A DNA stretch of 64,000 bases from Gyrodactylus bullatarudis (taxonomy: Eukaryota; Platyhelminthes; Monogenea; Gyrodactylidea; Gyrodactylidae). Shown here piece by piece: positions 10,160-25,100 of the stretch. The notes under the pieces were generated by a model, which saw only the letters and a list, made by a program, of their open reading frames with translations, was not told the origin of the DNA and did no database searches. Location of the stretch: contig SSNU01000034.1 in assembly GCA_012064415.1 (NCBI GenBank), positions 124,001 to 188,000 of the forward strand, written 5' to 3'. The first letter of the stretch is position 1. Each line of letters starts with the position of its first letter. The translations under genes and the position numbers were made by a program.

Positions 10160-13100
10160 ATGTCAGAATTTTCAGAAGATGTCCTAGACGCCCTCAAGAA
10201 TAAGATTAGAGTTAGCCAAAGTTTAACTGATCTCTTTTCTTCTGAGCAAGCCTCAATTATTACTCAAACATGTGTTATAAGTTTAGCTGTAAGACTTCAG
10301 TATAATTCTATTCCAATTTAGCACGATGGCTTATGCACTTGTTGGCCATCTATGACCGACAAATCTGTTTTGAAGACACTTATTGCTAAAGGAACAGAAG
10401 GGACTACATTATTGTCATACAAAGAAGTGATTTTTTTCATGATTTATTTTATTATTCTAGAATCCCATTTCGATCAATTCAGCCAAGGAAGTTAGATGGT
10501 TTATGGAAGTGAGCTATTTCTTCTAATTTTTATTTAATTCAACTCTAATTTTTGGTTTTCATAGATCTTGAATTATGGCCTTTCAATGGATTCCAATTTT
10601 CCTGTCATAAAGCATTGTGTTTGCATCTATAATAGCTGGTTAAAATGTTTAATTCCATTAAATAATGAAAGTGACAAGTCAGATATTCCTCTGGTAGTCA
10701 GGTCTAACAAAGATGTTTACGGTCAAGATATAATAATTGGATTATGCAATTTTTTTCTTCCCCGTCATAATAATCTGAAACAAATAAATATTTTTGGAAC
10801 CATTGGCGAAGATGTTTATTCTGAAGCAAAAAATATGTTCAGATATCCCAAAAAGGGTAAACTTATCACCTTAATTTTTTTCTTTAGTTGATGATATTTT
10901 GTCTCTTCCCTTTCTCCAAAAATGGGAAGAACAATATCCCACACTTGTTCATCAAATTCTTACCAAAATTGAGGAAATATCCCGAAATAATGATTCAAAG
11001 TCCATACTTAGTGAAACCTGGCTATGTCTACTTCAGTTTTCAATTGCTGTCTGCCAGGCTCTTTTATCTCCGGTATACTTATCTTCAAACTATTCTGGAA
11101 AGGGTTTGTTTTCTTTCGTTTTGAAAAATTGATCACTTTCGAAGAACTTATCATTTACATACATCAACCTCTTTTAGCATCCACAAACTCAACTTCCTCT
11201 AATACATTGAACAGCATAGCTAATTTGAACCACGGTCAAATTCTCACAGACGAAAATCTTTGTGACAGGTTGGTAGTAATTACTTTAAATCATTTTTGTA
11301 ACAATTAATTGTTTCCATTTTACAATTTAGAGCTGTCCAAATGCTCATGACAGTCTGGTTGAATGCATGCCTAAAATGTTATCCCCCAGACAATTATTGG
11401 GAAGCGTTGACACGATCTTCAAAAGCTTGGCGTCATAGATTTTCCTTTATAAAGCATTGGTCGATTGTTTTTGAGCTGTTAACGTATCAAATGATGAAGA
11501 AGAAGCTTCCACAATGTAGGTACACCTATTATCCCATCTAATAATTAATTTAGAAATATTATTCATATATAATTTATCTTTTTTTATTGTATCAAGAGAA
11601 ATCGTGTAAGATTTAAAACTTAACTCTCAAGTAAACTATAGGAAGAAAAATGTTGATAAATGCGTAAAATTCAAGGGGTATAAAATATTTTTTTTAGCTT
11701 CACTCTATGACATTTATTATGGTTTGATTGAAAATATGAAAGACTATTCTCGATTGGAAAATACCTGGTATAAAACCCTACATCTATTGGGAAATATTGT
11801 TGACTTGTGCAAGACAGATATTGTCCTCTCAACACCAGTCCTGGAGAAATGCTTGTAAGTATTTTTATAATTACAATCTTTTGACTCTATCATTTAAAAT
11901 TTATCTTTACTACTTCTCTATCTAATTTTTTGTATAAAAATACTTTTTATAGAGATATCTTTGATTGGGTTTGAGCAATTAGACAATGATAACTACTAAT
12001 ATTGCTTTTGGTCAATGAAAATTTTTCAAGCCGAAAAGAGTTTTTCTAATGACTCTAATAATACTGTAATACTTTTTACTGCTTGGCTTGAAAAATTTTC
12101 ATTGACCAAAAGCAATATTAGTAGTTATCATTGTCTAATTGCTCAAACCCAATCAAAGATATCTCTATAAAAAGTATTTTTATACAAAAAATTAGATAGA
12201 GAAGTAGTAAAGATAAATAATTGTTCCCTGGGTTTAACGGGCTGAAACATTTTATAAATTAATCCCATGAAGAAGATAACAAAAGAATAGGCTTTGAATA
12301 ATCATCATTTATGAATAAAGATTTAAAAAAATTTTATAGACTCACTTTGGATTAAACACATTGATTTTATATGATGATGTAATAATCCATTGTCTACTAT
12401 AGAATTAATTAGAGGTGGTAACAAATGCCAAATCAATGATTAATAAAGAGAGGAGTAATTTGGGAGTATACGTTTGTAGAGTAACCTTTTCAAAAAATAT
12501 CTATTTCTACAATAGTGTTCAAAGAGTCAAGTCTTGGAATCTATTCACCGAGTGTAGATCATTCAGTGACAAGAACTAATTCATACATGATGATCCTGTG
12601 GAAAAGTTAGCCATAAAAATAGTATTATACCAACCTTCACAATTCGAAATAGTCAAAAAATAATTTTTGGGAAAAAATTGAATTCAGTTCAAATTTTCAT
12701 TTTTTAAACTTTGAGTTGAGATTTTTTGTTGATTTCAATGTGTGAAAGCAGAATAACGTTATTTTTCAGGATCCTCATTAGGAAAACTCCCTTATCGTAC
12801 GAAAATTTACTTCCTATTTTTCGACCTTTTTTACTGCTTAAAAACTGATCAGAATGATCTGAAATCAGTTCAAATTGACGGTTTCCTCCACAAATTGAAT
12901 AGTGATAATTGGTTTCTTTGTCTAAATCCTCTCACATCTTTTAATCGACAAAATATTTCAACTCAAAGTTTAAAAAAAAATAGAAAAATCGTGTGTTAAT
13001 CATCGGTTGAATCACTTTCATACTCTACATGATCTTCCTCCAAGCTATCATGAAATTCTTCATCAGTTACAATATTTTGAAAAAGCTCTTCTTGTATATC

Positions 13101-16100
13101 GAGAGCTAAAGGAATAGGTATGATTCCTCTGTCCATAAATGAAATAATAATTCTATACTAAAAATAAGTTTTTTTATCCAAAAAATCCTGTTTTCTAATA
13201 AGAAACAGTATGGGTCATTAAGGAACCAACAACTTATAGAATTAGAAGAACCCTTTACCCACGAACCTGTACGGAAGAAAAGAAAAGTTGAATCATCCCA
13301 AGGCAGATGTGCCTTTTGTGATCGAAAAAAAGACAAAAAGTCCAGAAAAATTTGTGAAAAATTTGTTTGTCCTGATCATTCTTCAATCATATGTACAGAG
13401 TGTAATAAATAATTTTATTTGTATTGTAGATCTTTATGAGTTCTCTACTCCAATGCACCCAATCTCCATTTATGCAACTTTTCATAATTATCGGATGAGG
13501 GTTAAAAATTGATTTTTTCAAAATTTATTTTCTTCATATCCTGAAAGTGGGTTCCATAAAATCAAATTCGATTTCTTGATGAAAGAATTAAAAAAATCAA
13601 AAATTAGCTTTACATGGTGTTGGGATAATATGATTTTTACAAAATTCCTAATTCTTTCATCAGGAATTCCCATTTTTTCAAACCTTGAGCTGAAAATGTT
13701 TATGATTTGATATTGGAGGGGTGATCAAAAGATTTTCACAGCATCAATTAGACCAAATCTGATTTATTGTTTTACCTCGTTCGGGAGTTGAATTTCGATT
13801 TTGAAAATCGATGAAATTTCCATAAGTTGAAAAACGGAAAATCTATCGATAATTTGATAGCGATATTCGGCTAAAGTTAAGAAGATGGAAATTTCAGCCA
13901 TCCCTATGTTTTCAACGATAACTCGGCTTTTCAGAATCAACGTAGTAGTTATTAAAAATAATCCAATTCCGGTATATGAAGGATTAATATGATATATTTG
14001 AGTATATCGAATGATCGTCCTGAGCTGTTATAATTATGATTAGCTCAATTTGGTTTCATTGCATTTTTTTATCCATCAAATAAAACATTATATAATATTA
14101 CTACTTGAAATAATACACATGTAAACTTTTAGCTATAAGAATACCTCTATTAATTAACATAAGTAGTAGTGGTCGTCGTATTTAAGCATTACTACAGTAC
14201 TGATTGACTCTACATCGTACTCTCTACACCAACAACAAATGAAAGATGTTCACTTAATTTCAATTTCAAAAGACACGTTTTCTCTCTCTCTCTCTCTCTT
14301 TAAAATCTACTTAAACTACTACTCAAATATGAGAGAGAGAACGAAAGAAAAAAATGTATGAAATGTGTACAAAATGTGTAATGTAAAGAAGGTAATAGAT
14401 AGACAAAGACATAAAAAGAGAGATCTTTTAGAGTAATAAAGGTATATACTCTCTATTTCAAAAGTATTTCTCATTGTCTCTTCCAAGGTGTGTCTGTGTG
14501 TGCATATATGAGATGAATCTAAAATAAATCTTGGAAATTAAATTCTTCAAACACTCTTTCTTTCTTTCTTTTTGAATAACTCAGAGAGAAAGAATTGGGC
14601 TCGTTTTAGTTATCTTTCTGACTCGCATGTTTCGCAACGAGTAAGCGTCTATAAACTGTCTTAATCATCATCAACATCTATAAAATTTGTAAGTCTATTT
14701 CGTATAGTGGAAGAATCAATTTCATAAATTTGCATTTCAGTTTGGCCAAAAATTATTGTCAAAGGATGAAATTTGTGAAACAGAAAGAAATAAAAATTTC
14801 GTTTTCATCCATCTTTATTAATGGTTAAGGTTTAATTTAAGCAATCAACTTTGTTTAACACATTTCTTAATTTTGTCCTATTTGTCGATTGAGGTCCGAA
14901 TTTCTCATTATTGTAAGCATAATTCTTGTATAAGAAGAGCAAAGATTATCCATTCTGAAGGGAAGCCATGGAGAAAGATTGCTCAAAATTCAGATAGTAA
15001 TTTTAGGCTAAATTGAAAGTCTTATTACATGAAATCGAAATGCAAATTTATGAAATTTATTCTTCCACTGTACAAAATAGACTTTCAAATGGTATGACAA
15101 TTTTTTCTCTTGAGATTTTTTGAGATGATCTCATCCAATTATTTTATATAGCTCTTCCGGTTACGATGCATGCCGACAACTGTTATCCAAAGGTCTTCCC
15201 CTCAACTTTTATCAGGCCGTTCAGGTGATTGCAAGAATGTTGGATTCCATGTTGGGCATTGAACCATGTATAACTAAAGATATGATTTCGACATTTATTA
15301 ATTCCAATAATGCACATTCCTTCCTGGAGCCCATAAGAACCTCAATCTATTCTGTTGGGCCGTCGAGCTTCTCCAAAAATCTCGATGATAATTCAGGTAA
15401 CTTTAATTAAATAATTTTCACCATTTACATATATCTAATAATACCACAGATCATCATCTTTTGTTTAGAAGACTTAGGTAATGATATGTTTGGTTCTCCA
15501 GTATTACGCACAACGATTCAAATCTTTTTAAAATTTATTTAGTTTCTAATTCTCTTTCTTACCTTTTACTTTCAGGGGCAGACGTGGGCCAAAATATTAA
15601 ACCTAAACATTTCTGTTGAAATTAAGATCCTATAACTAAAATATATACACCAAAAAGTAATTCATTGGAATTAACTAAAATGACCTTATTTATTAAAAAA
15701 AAATCATAATATTTCTTGTGAGGTCGCTTGAAAGTAAATAGGAAAAATGTATAGAAAAGTGTCGAAAATAATTTAAAGATTTTATTTATATTCAATCTTC
15801 GGAGTTATTAAATATATTCACATTCTCTTTGCTATATAATTTTTCTTAACCTAAAGAAAAACTTGGTTACCTGTGAAATAGATTATTTGATTTTGGGCAA
15901 AGCAAACTAGCTTTCAAAACATTTAATTTTGCTTGATATAGGATTAAGTATAGATTAGCAAGTATATAAAAAAATATTTTCTTAGCCTTGGAATACGCAA
16001 GATTATGGCTAGATCCAGATACCGTCATTCATGTCGGTAATGAGAAACTGGAAGTGAATACTCTTTGGCAGCTGGTTGGTGATTGGTTGTACGAGGCCTC

Positions 16101-19100
16101 CATCACTGATGCATCGGTCCTTGATCAAAGTGAGCTAATTACAATAAAAATGACTTTTTGATTCATAAATTATAAATTATAAAATAACTGCCTATAGAGT
16201 TTATCTCCATACTTTTCTTACAGCCAGTAAGTTATCAAGGTAGTGTTTCATTCAATTTGATGGTAAGATGCTGAATTTTTCTCTTTCTAATGTATAATAT
16301 AAAATGTATGATAATTGGGATGAACTTCTCAAATTAATGTAATTCTTGCTTCACTGATTTTTTTAATTTCCGAAAAATCGCCACTACTGAAGCTAGTTGA
16401 TATGAAGATTAGAATAAGCTAATTTTGAAGAAAATCTCAAGCCCACAAATTGTTAAAATTAATTGTTAAAAAATAAATTTATCTGACGCCAAATTACCAA
16501 CATTAGAGCTAACATTTTTATTTATTTCGGAGATTTTAAAGCGGATAAAAATTTCTCCACGATTGAACCAATCAGAAGATTCTTTTAAGCATTTCCAAAG
16601 ATAAATTTTACTACATTTACAAGTATTAAGTCGGTGTAAAAGTCTCAAGAGATACACTACTATAAATATACACCTGATTTTTGAATCCTCCTCGGCGCTT
16701 TCCTCTCTTTCTAATACCATTAGACAAAAATTTGAATTTGAATCAAACCATTTAAATTTTCACGAAGAAAAATCAGTCAAAACACGAGCTAATCGGATAT
16801 TTTTGTCTGATCTCTTCCATAAATATAAATTTCAGCTCAAAGATTGAAAAAGTGATAATTTGGCGTATTTCCGAAATCCTAAAAAGCTGTCTTTCTTTGG
16901 ATATGCAGTATTGAGATTTCCATAAATGTGATTCATTCCTATCTACATCAACAACTAGCTTTACATTCTGATTGCCCATTCTATTACAAGACGTGTTGAA
17001 TATAAACTTGTAAAGTTAATTTGTATGACTATTTGGCAAACTATGATTCTTACAGAATTTTCTCTTTAAGAATTCGAATTTGTCAAAGATTTTTAGGAAT
17101 CCAAATCATCTGAACAAAAAATATTTGAAAATTATTATTTTCAAGAAAAAAAATTTCAGCTCAATGTTAAAAAAATGGGAATTTGATTCCTGAAAATCCT
17201 TAACATTTCAGAATTTTTAATGAAAAATTTGGGATTTCTCTAAAAACCATCGACTCCCAAATTTATATCAGTTAGCTTCACATTATTTAATACTCTTGCT
17301 CTTTAAAAATCTCACATCACAATTCCAAAAACGTCCTAACATGCTAGAGACCTGATTAGCTTGATTATAATCAATTATAATTATTATTATCTTCCTTTGA
17401 CAAGAATGTTGTAGTTGGTTTGACCTCTTACTGAAATTCACTGAAATTCCCTCTCACAAACAGTTGAAAGCGTCTTTTCACTCGTCTCTTCACATGAAAT
17501 GTTACCTGATTACAATTTTAATGCGTTATCCTCATTTTTATCATTCTATATGTAATATTTTCTCCAAGTTTACTTTTAAAAACTTGAGTTAAATTCTTAC
17601 CTCATTTGAAAGCTTCCTTAAGGCTTACAGAGGAATAAGCGTATATTTGAGTGATAAACGTATTTTGCTGGGTCTCTTTAGACTCTTCTCCGATTAACAT
17701 ATAAATACTAATTACAATAATTAATTGGAGACACATTCCATTTACTCATCTCTATATTGAATTTAGTGCATTGGAGGGTGGTTGAAACCTCTGTTGATTG
17801 CTATGTAGGACGATGATCCAGAGAAGTTTTTCAGAATCAAAATTAGAGAGAAGAACCGATCGTTTAGTTGACCTCATAATCATGAAAAAATTGAGATTCG
17901 TAGATTCCCAAAATTCACATCTATACAACTAGCTGTGGCTTAGTATCTATGTATTTGTCGATATTATCTATTCCGATTAAATCTACTTTTACTGATATTC
18001 TCTGATAGATCTTTGTATCAATCAAAGTGTTATTCCCACAAATGAGAAGTAAAAAGTTACTACAGATGAATTTGTAGAATAATCTCTACTGTCTAGTTCT
18101 ATTTGATTATTGATTTCTAACAAGAAATTGCTAGACAATTTGCTTTCCTTTCCATTGTTTTATCACCTTGACAACAATTGAAAATATCTTTCAGATATTA
18201 ATCTCTATGTTCCACAAACGACTTTGTCTTAATTCGGTTTTTCTGGTGTCAGGATAGCCTTTTCCTTTAATAAATTATGATCAGATTGTAGAAGAACAGG
18301 TTTAAGTCAATTTAAGTCAAATTTAGTATTCGATTATTTGTAATTCTATGAATAAATTCTATTTCCCGACAATTAAAGACAAATGAATATTTTTCAATTA
18401 ATTCAGTTTCTATATTAATTCTACATGTTAAATCCAATGGAATACTGCCTAATGTATTAAGCATTGCCTATCAACTTCTGAGTTATTGAAAAACGGGAAA
18501 ATCAAAAAACTTTATTTTTCTTTCAGACGGAGTCTCATTCGAGAGAGGTATGAAGTTTATTGCCTCGAATTCTTTCCAGTCAGGCAGGGCAGAAGCTCTT
18601 GCCGCCCTCTGCCGAGTTATGATCTATGGAAAACGGGATAATCTTAAATCGGAATATTTGTCAAAGTTTTATTTGTGTCTGAAAAATCTTTGTGACTCCA
18701 TTGAAAAAGTAAGCCTGTCCTCTATCCCTCTTGATGCATATTATAAATTACAAAACTGAGATGAGTGTTCTGTGACATTGGTTTAGAGCTGAGTTATCGA
18801 TGACATAGGAAATTTGAGCAGAGTAGAAAGATTGTGCCAGATTGTTTCACAAAAAAAGACCTCTATTTCGGGCATACTTATCAGTGTGATACATGCCAAA
18901 TTTTAGATACAAGCTTAACAATTCTAAAGATATATATTTTAGTAAATATAAAAAATTTAGACCAATAAACATGTAATTATATAGCATGTATTATACTGAT
19001 GAGTATGCCCGAAATAGAGATCTTTATTTGTGAAACAATCCGGCATCCCCTTACTTTGCTCAAATTACAGAAAACTTGTTCCATCTCATTCTTTATAATT

Positions 19101-22100
19101 TTTGTCAAGATAGTTAATAATCTGGCCAAATTTCTACTTTTTCTACAATGTTTAATCTCCAAGTTTTTATTGATTATTATTTTGACCAGATTTTATTTTT
19201 TTAATTAAAAAATTTATGCACTTATTTTAGTATAGGACCCTGAAAATTATTTTGTTCCTGATTTTCCTGAGTAAAATATTTAGTTTTTCGATTTCAAACT
19301 CAGATTACCCTCATAAAAACCCTAGAATTCAATAATAAAGTTCATTGATTTTTAGAGTGACTACACCCTATCACTCACCATGATGAATATGAGGGACATT
19401 CTCAGATGTGATATGGATGGCATTGTCCTTTTGTTACCAAATATTCTTGAATGCTCCAAATACATACTAAACTCATCGGAACTTCCGTAAGTAAATATAG
19501 ATGAATTTCATTTATTAGAAATATTATTATAAAGTGAATTGAAATAATTTATCTAGCTTTAGTAAATTATATATTCGAAAATTTCACGAATGATGAATTT
19601 GGTAAAATTATCGCTTTAATGTTTCCGGTGTTCTATCATTTAATAGATAATTGAGGTTAAAATTGGTCGCTTGCCTGACTATGTTGTCTTCTGGCTTGTA
19701 TTGGTCTGTCTGTAGAAAGAGGAGAAAAGGGTAATTCTTAAAGAGCAAGGATTATAAAAATTATAGTGATTGTCACAATAATCAGAATTATTAGAGTAGA
19801 TCTATGCCGAACAGCTCCCTGAAGAACTACTTGGTTCAAAATTATGTTAAAATAGGTATTTTTTGGCTCCAAAACCAGCTTTCTTTTAAACTATGAGAGA
19901 TATCGAAAAGGCGTTTGCATATTTAAAAGTTAAATTATTATTTCTTAAGCAAATAGTTTATCGAAAAAATTTTCTAAATTTTTTTTGAATAATTACCCTT
20001 CTTCAAGTAACTTTGGTTAGTACAAGTGAAAAGCTATATCTTCGAATTATACATATTTCTATAGCTTAATAAATTTCCTTTTCTAATGAGGAGTGGAAAA
20101 GTGTCTTGAGTATCTTTCAGTTCAAATTATCGCTCAAGAAAGTGTTGTGTTCCACTGGTGAAACAACGGGACATGAAGGGTTAGAATTCTCAGCCATTGG
20201 TCATCCAAACGATTATTGTCCTCACGCGCACTCTTCAGTGTTACAACAAGCTTATCAAACACAAAATACTATTTATATACTTTCATGATCTCATCCCTAT
20301 CAATTTTGTCCAATCAGATTAGAGAATAGTACAATATAGGGGTCTGACCTATGATGTTAAAGTTTTGATAATTATAATTAGAACATAAAGCCAGCTATAG
20401 AAATTGACAATAATAACTATTTGAGTGGAACTGTTTATTAAGTGAACATCGAGCTGAGAAATAGAAAATTTTCGATTGCGTATTTTGAATTGGTCTAAAG
20501 TTTTTTTTTCAATAAAAAAATGAATTATTATTTTACCAACAGCTGTCCTCCATACTTGAAAATGTCCGGCTTACGAATGTCAGCCTTGCACCAGATCATT
20601 TCAATGATTTGCATTCCTTTTCACTTTAACGATGTACAATTGATGGGTGAGTTTTTACAGGCAGTTTATCATTTTTAAATGACTTGATTACTTGAGAGAA
20701 AGCTCATCAGATCACGACACACTCACATGCTAGTTCTATTAGAATTCTTCTCTTCTAACTTTTAAATTTCTCAAATATAGCCTTATTAAATAAAGTTGAT
20801 TGATTTGATTTTTTAGAATACTATGCAAATATAATTTGATACTCACTGTTTCCAGTGAAGAGCTCATTATGAGGATTCAGAAGACAAGGGAATATTTAGT
20901 AATAAAGCTTATCTATTTCACCAAATCTCATCAGACTGTTATACTTGAAAAAACCTATGATTGGTTCAATAATAAGTGATAAACATTGTATTTCCCCAGG
21001 TTTCTTCAGACTTAATTCCGGGCTACATTTATATAGAGTTACATTGCATATACATATCTGTCCTTCCATTGGTTCAAAGGTTTTCTGCTCATGAAGGGGA
21101 ACGATTTGGTAATCCTGTTTCCATGCTGCTATACATACGTTTCTTCTCCAAACTTGGGCACTTTTTATTATATTTGGTCACACTCTCACTTTTAAATCAA
21201 CTAAAACCCTTTCTCACTCATTGTGTGCTGTAGGATACAAATCTTAAATCTCCCACCCCTAGTTCAAAGCTCAAAAAATTGAGAGATTTGGCGCAAATTA
21301 TAAAACTTGAAATTTTTCTCTTTGAATAATAAAACATCTGCCTTCATTTCCAGTTCCTGGTAAATTGCCAACTAGCTTTACTAAATCAGGAAACTATATA
21401 TTTATTATTGCAAATGTCTCTCTGTATTGATTGAAATCAATCATTTTTAGAGTTCTAACTTGCTTAGGAAAAACTACATTTTCCTTTCCATCATGTGATG
21501 ATGCACTGTTACAGTAGTTGACATAAATTTTCCTTTCATAATTTCTTATGTTGATACAGGCTTGAAGATGAAGGAGAAAGATACGATTTGTCGTAACTTT
21601 CCTAGCATTCGCAATGAGATCTCCTCAATGTTACTGCACCAATTAAACGTTGAAGATGATGCCGACAATATTCATGTAATCTTGTCTTGTTCTGTTGCTT
21701 TCCTCTTCGCCTATGCTAAGAACGATCCGGAATCAATTAGTAAATTCAATGCCAATCCAAAAGTAGATCCAATGCCGGGTTAGTTGATCAATCTACACTA
21801 ATTATAATTATAAAACATTTTCTTTGTTTTTAACTAGAAACCCTGCCTGGCTTTCATGCAAGACTGATCGAAAAGATTTGTGATAAACTCATCAATAAAT
21901 GGCGAGACTTTGGTCTAGCTAGATCTTCTGTTGACATGAATGAACAATCCTCAGTTCCATCACGTGTAAAGAGTGACTTCTATGGAGAATTTCCCCGTGC
22001 AAAGTCTTCAAAAGAGACTAACTCAAATCAGAATCTTCCATATCCCAATGCAAGAGATGAAAACTCAATTCATAAGAAATCCATACCCAATATGAACGAT

Positions 22101-25100
22101 GTCCATGCCTTGGAGACACTTTCCGCCATTGCAGAAATTCCAATTGAAAATCCAAATTCTTGTAAGCATTAGATTTATCTAAATTTTAAATTCATATGGC
22201 TAGTTAATCTTTTTACTATAGTCATGTTACTTCTTCTTGTTTACTTTTGCAATGTCAATTTAAATTGACATAAGATGAGAATTTACTATTTTTACTATAG
22301 AAGCTCAATATTTATTCTTTAAATTCCATGATGAAATGAGCTTATGAGCTTGTTGAAGTAAAAATATTAGGTCGTCTTTTTGAATTTTGCGAGTTTCTCT
22401 CAACCTCTATCCCGGGGTTTGAATTTTTTGTCCAAAGTTGATCCGGAATGTCAGGATCGAATTGAAATCGGAATTCAAGAAATAACCCAATTTTTTCAAG
22501 ATTAAATTTTATTCAGAAATTTATTCCAACTTATGGTCTCATTTCACCATAAAATTCAAAAAGTAAAGTTTTTCCTGACTTTTCGGAGAAAAATATTAAG
22601 CTTCTAGTAAAAATAATTTTTTTCAACTTTTATTTTATTTCTTTCTTTTTAGTCATACAAATAGTGAAGGCGCTCAAGATATTCATTAGAGATGGCATTA
22701 AATCGGGTCCCAAATATCACACAAAATCATTGCATAACAAATTCATTACAGCATTTCATTGTTTGCAATTCTGGATAATACATCATAATGAAAAAATGCT
22801 CAATAATCCAGAAATCTTTCGTCAAATAATTGAAATCATCAATTATGGTCTAACGCGGGATTCAGTAAGTATCCTATTTATAAAGCTTGTCTACATCAAT
22901 TCAAAAATTCTCATATCACAGAATGAAAGTACAAATGAATTTCGACCAACATCAATGCGAGTCTGGCAAGTTGCCCAAAACTTTTTATCGTTACTGCTGC
23001 AGTCATCAAGTCGTCTTAATCCTGGTTTATTTTCTGAGTCAGTTACTAGTACAATATCTGAGGAAGATCTTTACCTATCGGTCAAACCAGATAGAGAACT
23101 AAATGAAGATTTCATTGTTGACATTTACAAAGAATTCCAATTTTATTGGTGCTCTTCTGCCAAGGTTCTCTTGAGCATTCTTGAAATTAAAGATGACAAA
23201 GAAAATGAGGCCAAGGGCATTTACATCATATCAAGAGGTTCTTATGGGAAATCTGTCTATCATTTATCTTCAAGGCAAAAACCAATCTTTTCATCAGCAC
23301 CAAACCAAAGAGCTATCGATGAGAATAAAACAATGACTGATCTAAAACCTTGGGGCAGCATTTACGACACGTTAAGCGAACAAGAGGCACTCAATAAAAA
23401 GGCGAACATTCAATGGTTTCCTGAATCGAAAAATTCCATCCTGTAAGTAGGTGAAAATCACTCCCTATATTTTCATTAAAATTATTTTTAAAAATTAGAG
23501 AAAAAACATTGCCTACTCTGGAGAGTGTTATCAAACAATCTGGGATTCGTGAAAAACTTAATGAAATCAAAAATAAGATCACACAAGAAAATTCATTCAT
23601 TAAGTCTCGTGCCAGCGAGACAATTGAACCAAAAGAAATGGAAAAACTTGATGATGATGCCAAGTTTGTTCTCTTTCGTGTACATAATACGGTTGTAATA
23701 ATTAATTCGATTTATTTTCTTCAGACATAAAGGACGTTTAGGTCCCTGTTGGTTAACTAATCTTGGGTACCTTCCCTTCAACCGAATGTCGAGTTGTGCA
23801 CATGCGCCAAACTTTGACCTAGATAACGAGCTGACTGATCAGGTTTGTGGATTGAAGCACTCCAATTGCAGCATAACTCCATTCATCTTCCTGGATCCGC
23901 CCAATTGGACAGAGTTTATTAAAAGTCTCAGTAAACTTGACAATCTACTACCCAGAAGAACTCACAATATCCACATTTATTATGTCAAGAAGAATGAGAC
24001 AGTTGTCGATAAAATTTGTGTTGACGTACGTTGTCAGATTCTCTCAAGTGTAAAATTAATTTCTTATTAAAGATGGTATATTTCCTTTTTCCATGTCATT
24101 TGTCCGGGTTTATCTTAAATGATTAGGGTCTTGAATGAAAGTATTAGAACCAAAGAAAATCTTGAAAATGTGAAAATTTAAGGTTTTTCGTATATTCCTG
24201 AAACGCTTTAAATTGCCCAGTATAAAATCAATATCCATAGTTGTCTACTTGTCAGCAATGAAAATCATTATTTTCAAAAATATCATACTTTTATCTTGCA
24301 TTGATACATCTTTAATGGTCATGGCTCAAAATTCAAAAGAGTACATTGAACAAATAATGATTAATTGTCTGTTTTTCTCATTTCTAGTTTGATGATAAAA
24401 AATCTTATGATCCAGAATTCTTTGATTTCATTGAGTATCTTGGCAAAAAGACTGATCTTTCCAAACATCGTGGCTGGTCCGGTCAAAAGATTCCCTCCAA
24501 TATTGAAGAAACTACCATGACCAATGAAAATTACAATGGGAAAACCCACATACTATACTGGAGTAATTCGGTTGTTGAAATTGCCTCCTGGTGTTCAACT
24601 AGTGTACCTGATGATATTGAAGAAAGTCAGATCGAACCGCCTAATGATAAATATGAATTTAGCAGAAAATCAGGTGAGATTTCTCATCCATACTCAAAAT
24701 CAGCCGTTCTCCATATATTTAGTATAGTACAACCTGTGTTTTTTATGGAAAAAATTAGGCAGTTAGAACATGATCTTCGATATAAATTAGACCATTTGAT
24801 AGCTCTTAAGGTACTCGTTTCAACCATACAATCTAACAAGAATCTCTGAGACCAGCCTTAAAGACTAGTAAAATATTTTATACTCATTTTTTATCCTGTA
24901 GATTTCGAGATATAAAATCTGCAAAAAATGTCTGCAACTCGTTGCCTCAAACTTTTGAGCTACATCTTCTGGTTTAAAAGCTATGCCTGATAGTATCCCT
25001 AAAAATTTCAATTTCTTAGCTAATATGAAAAATTCAAATCGTTCTTTAGAGTTGTTATGCATGGTGCAGGAGATTTTCTGTACATTGACATGTGTGCTGA

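Noticed and set aside
13040..13080. CTGATGA on the minus strand
   Set aside because: No GAAA at a usable distance and it lies in a coding-like frame.
15575..15618. Possible exon after ...TTTCAGGGGCAGACGTGGGCC in RALGAPB
   Set aside because: In the phase required it runs into a stop after 13 codons, while the exon at 15986-16129 continues the frame; at most an alternative terminal exon.
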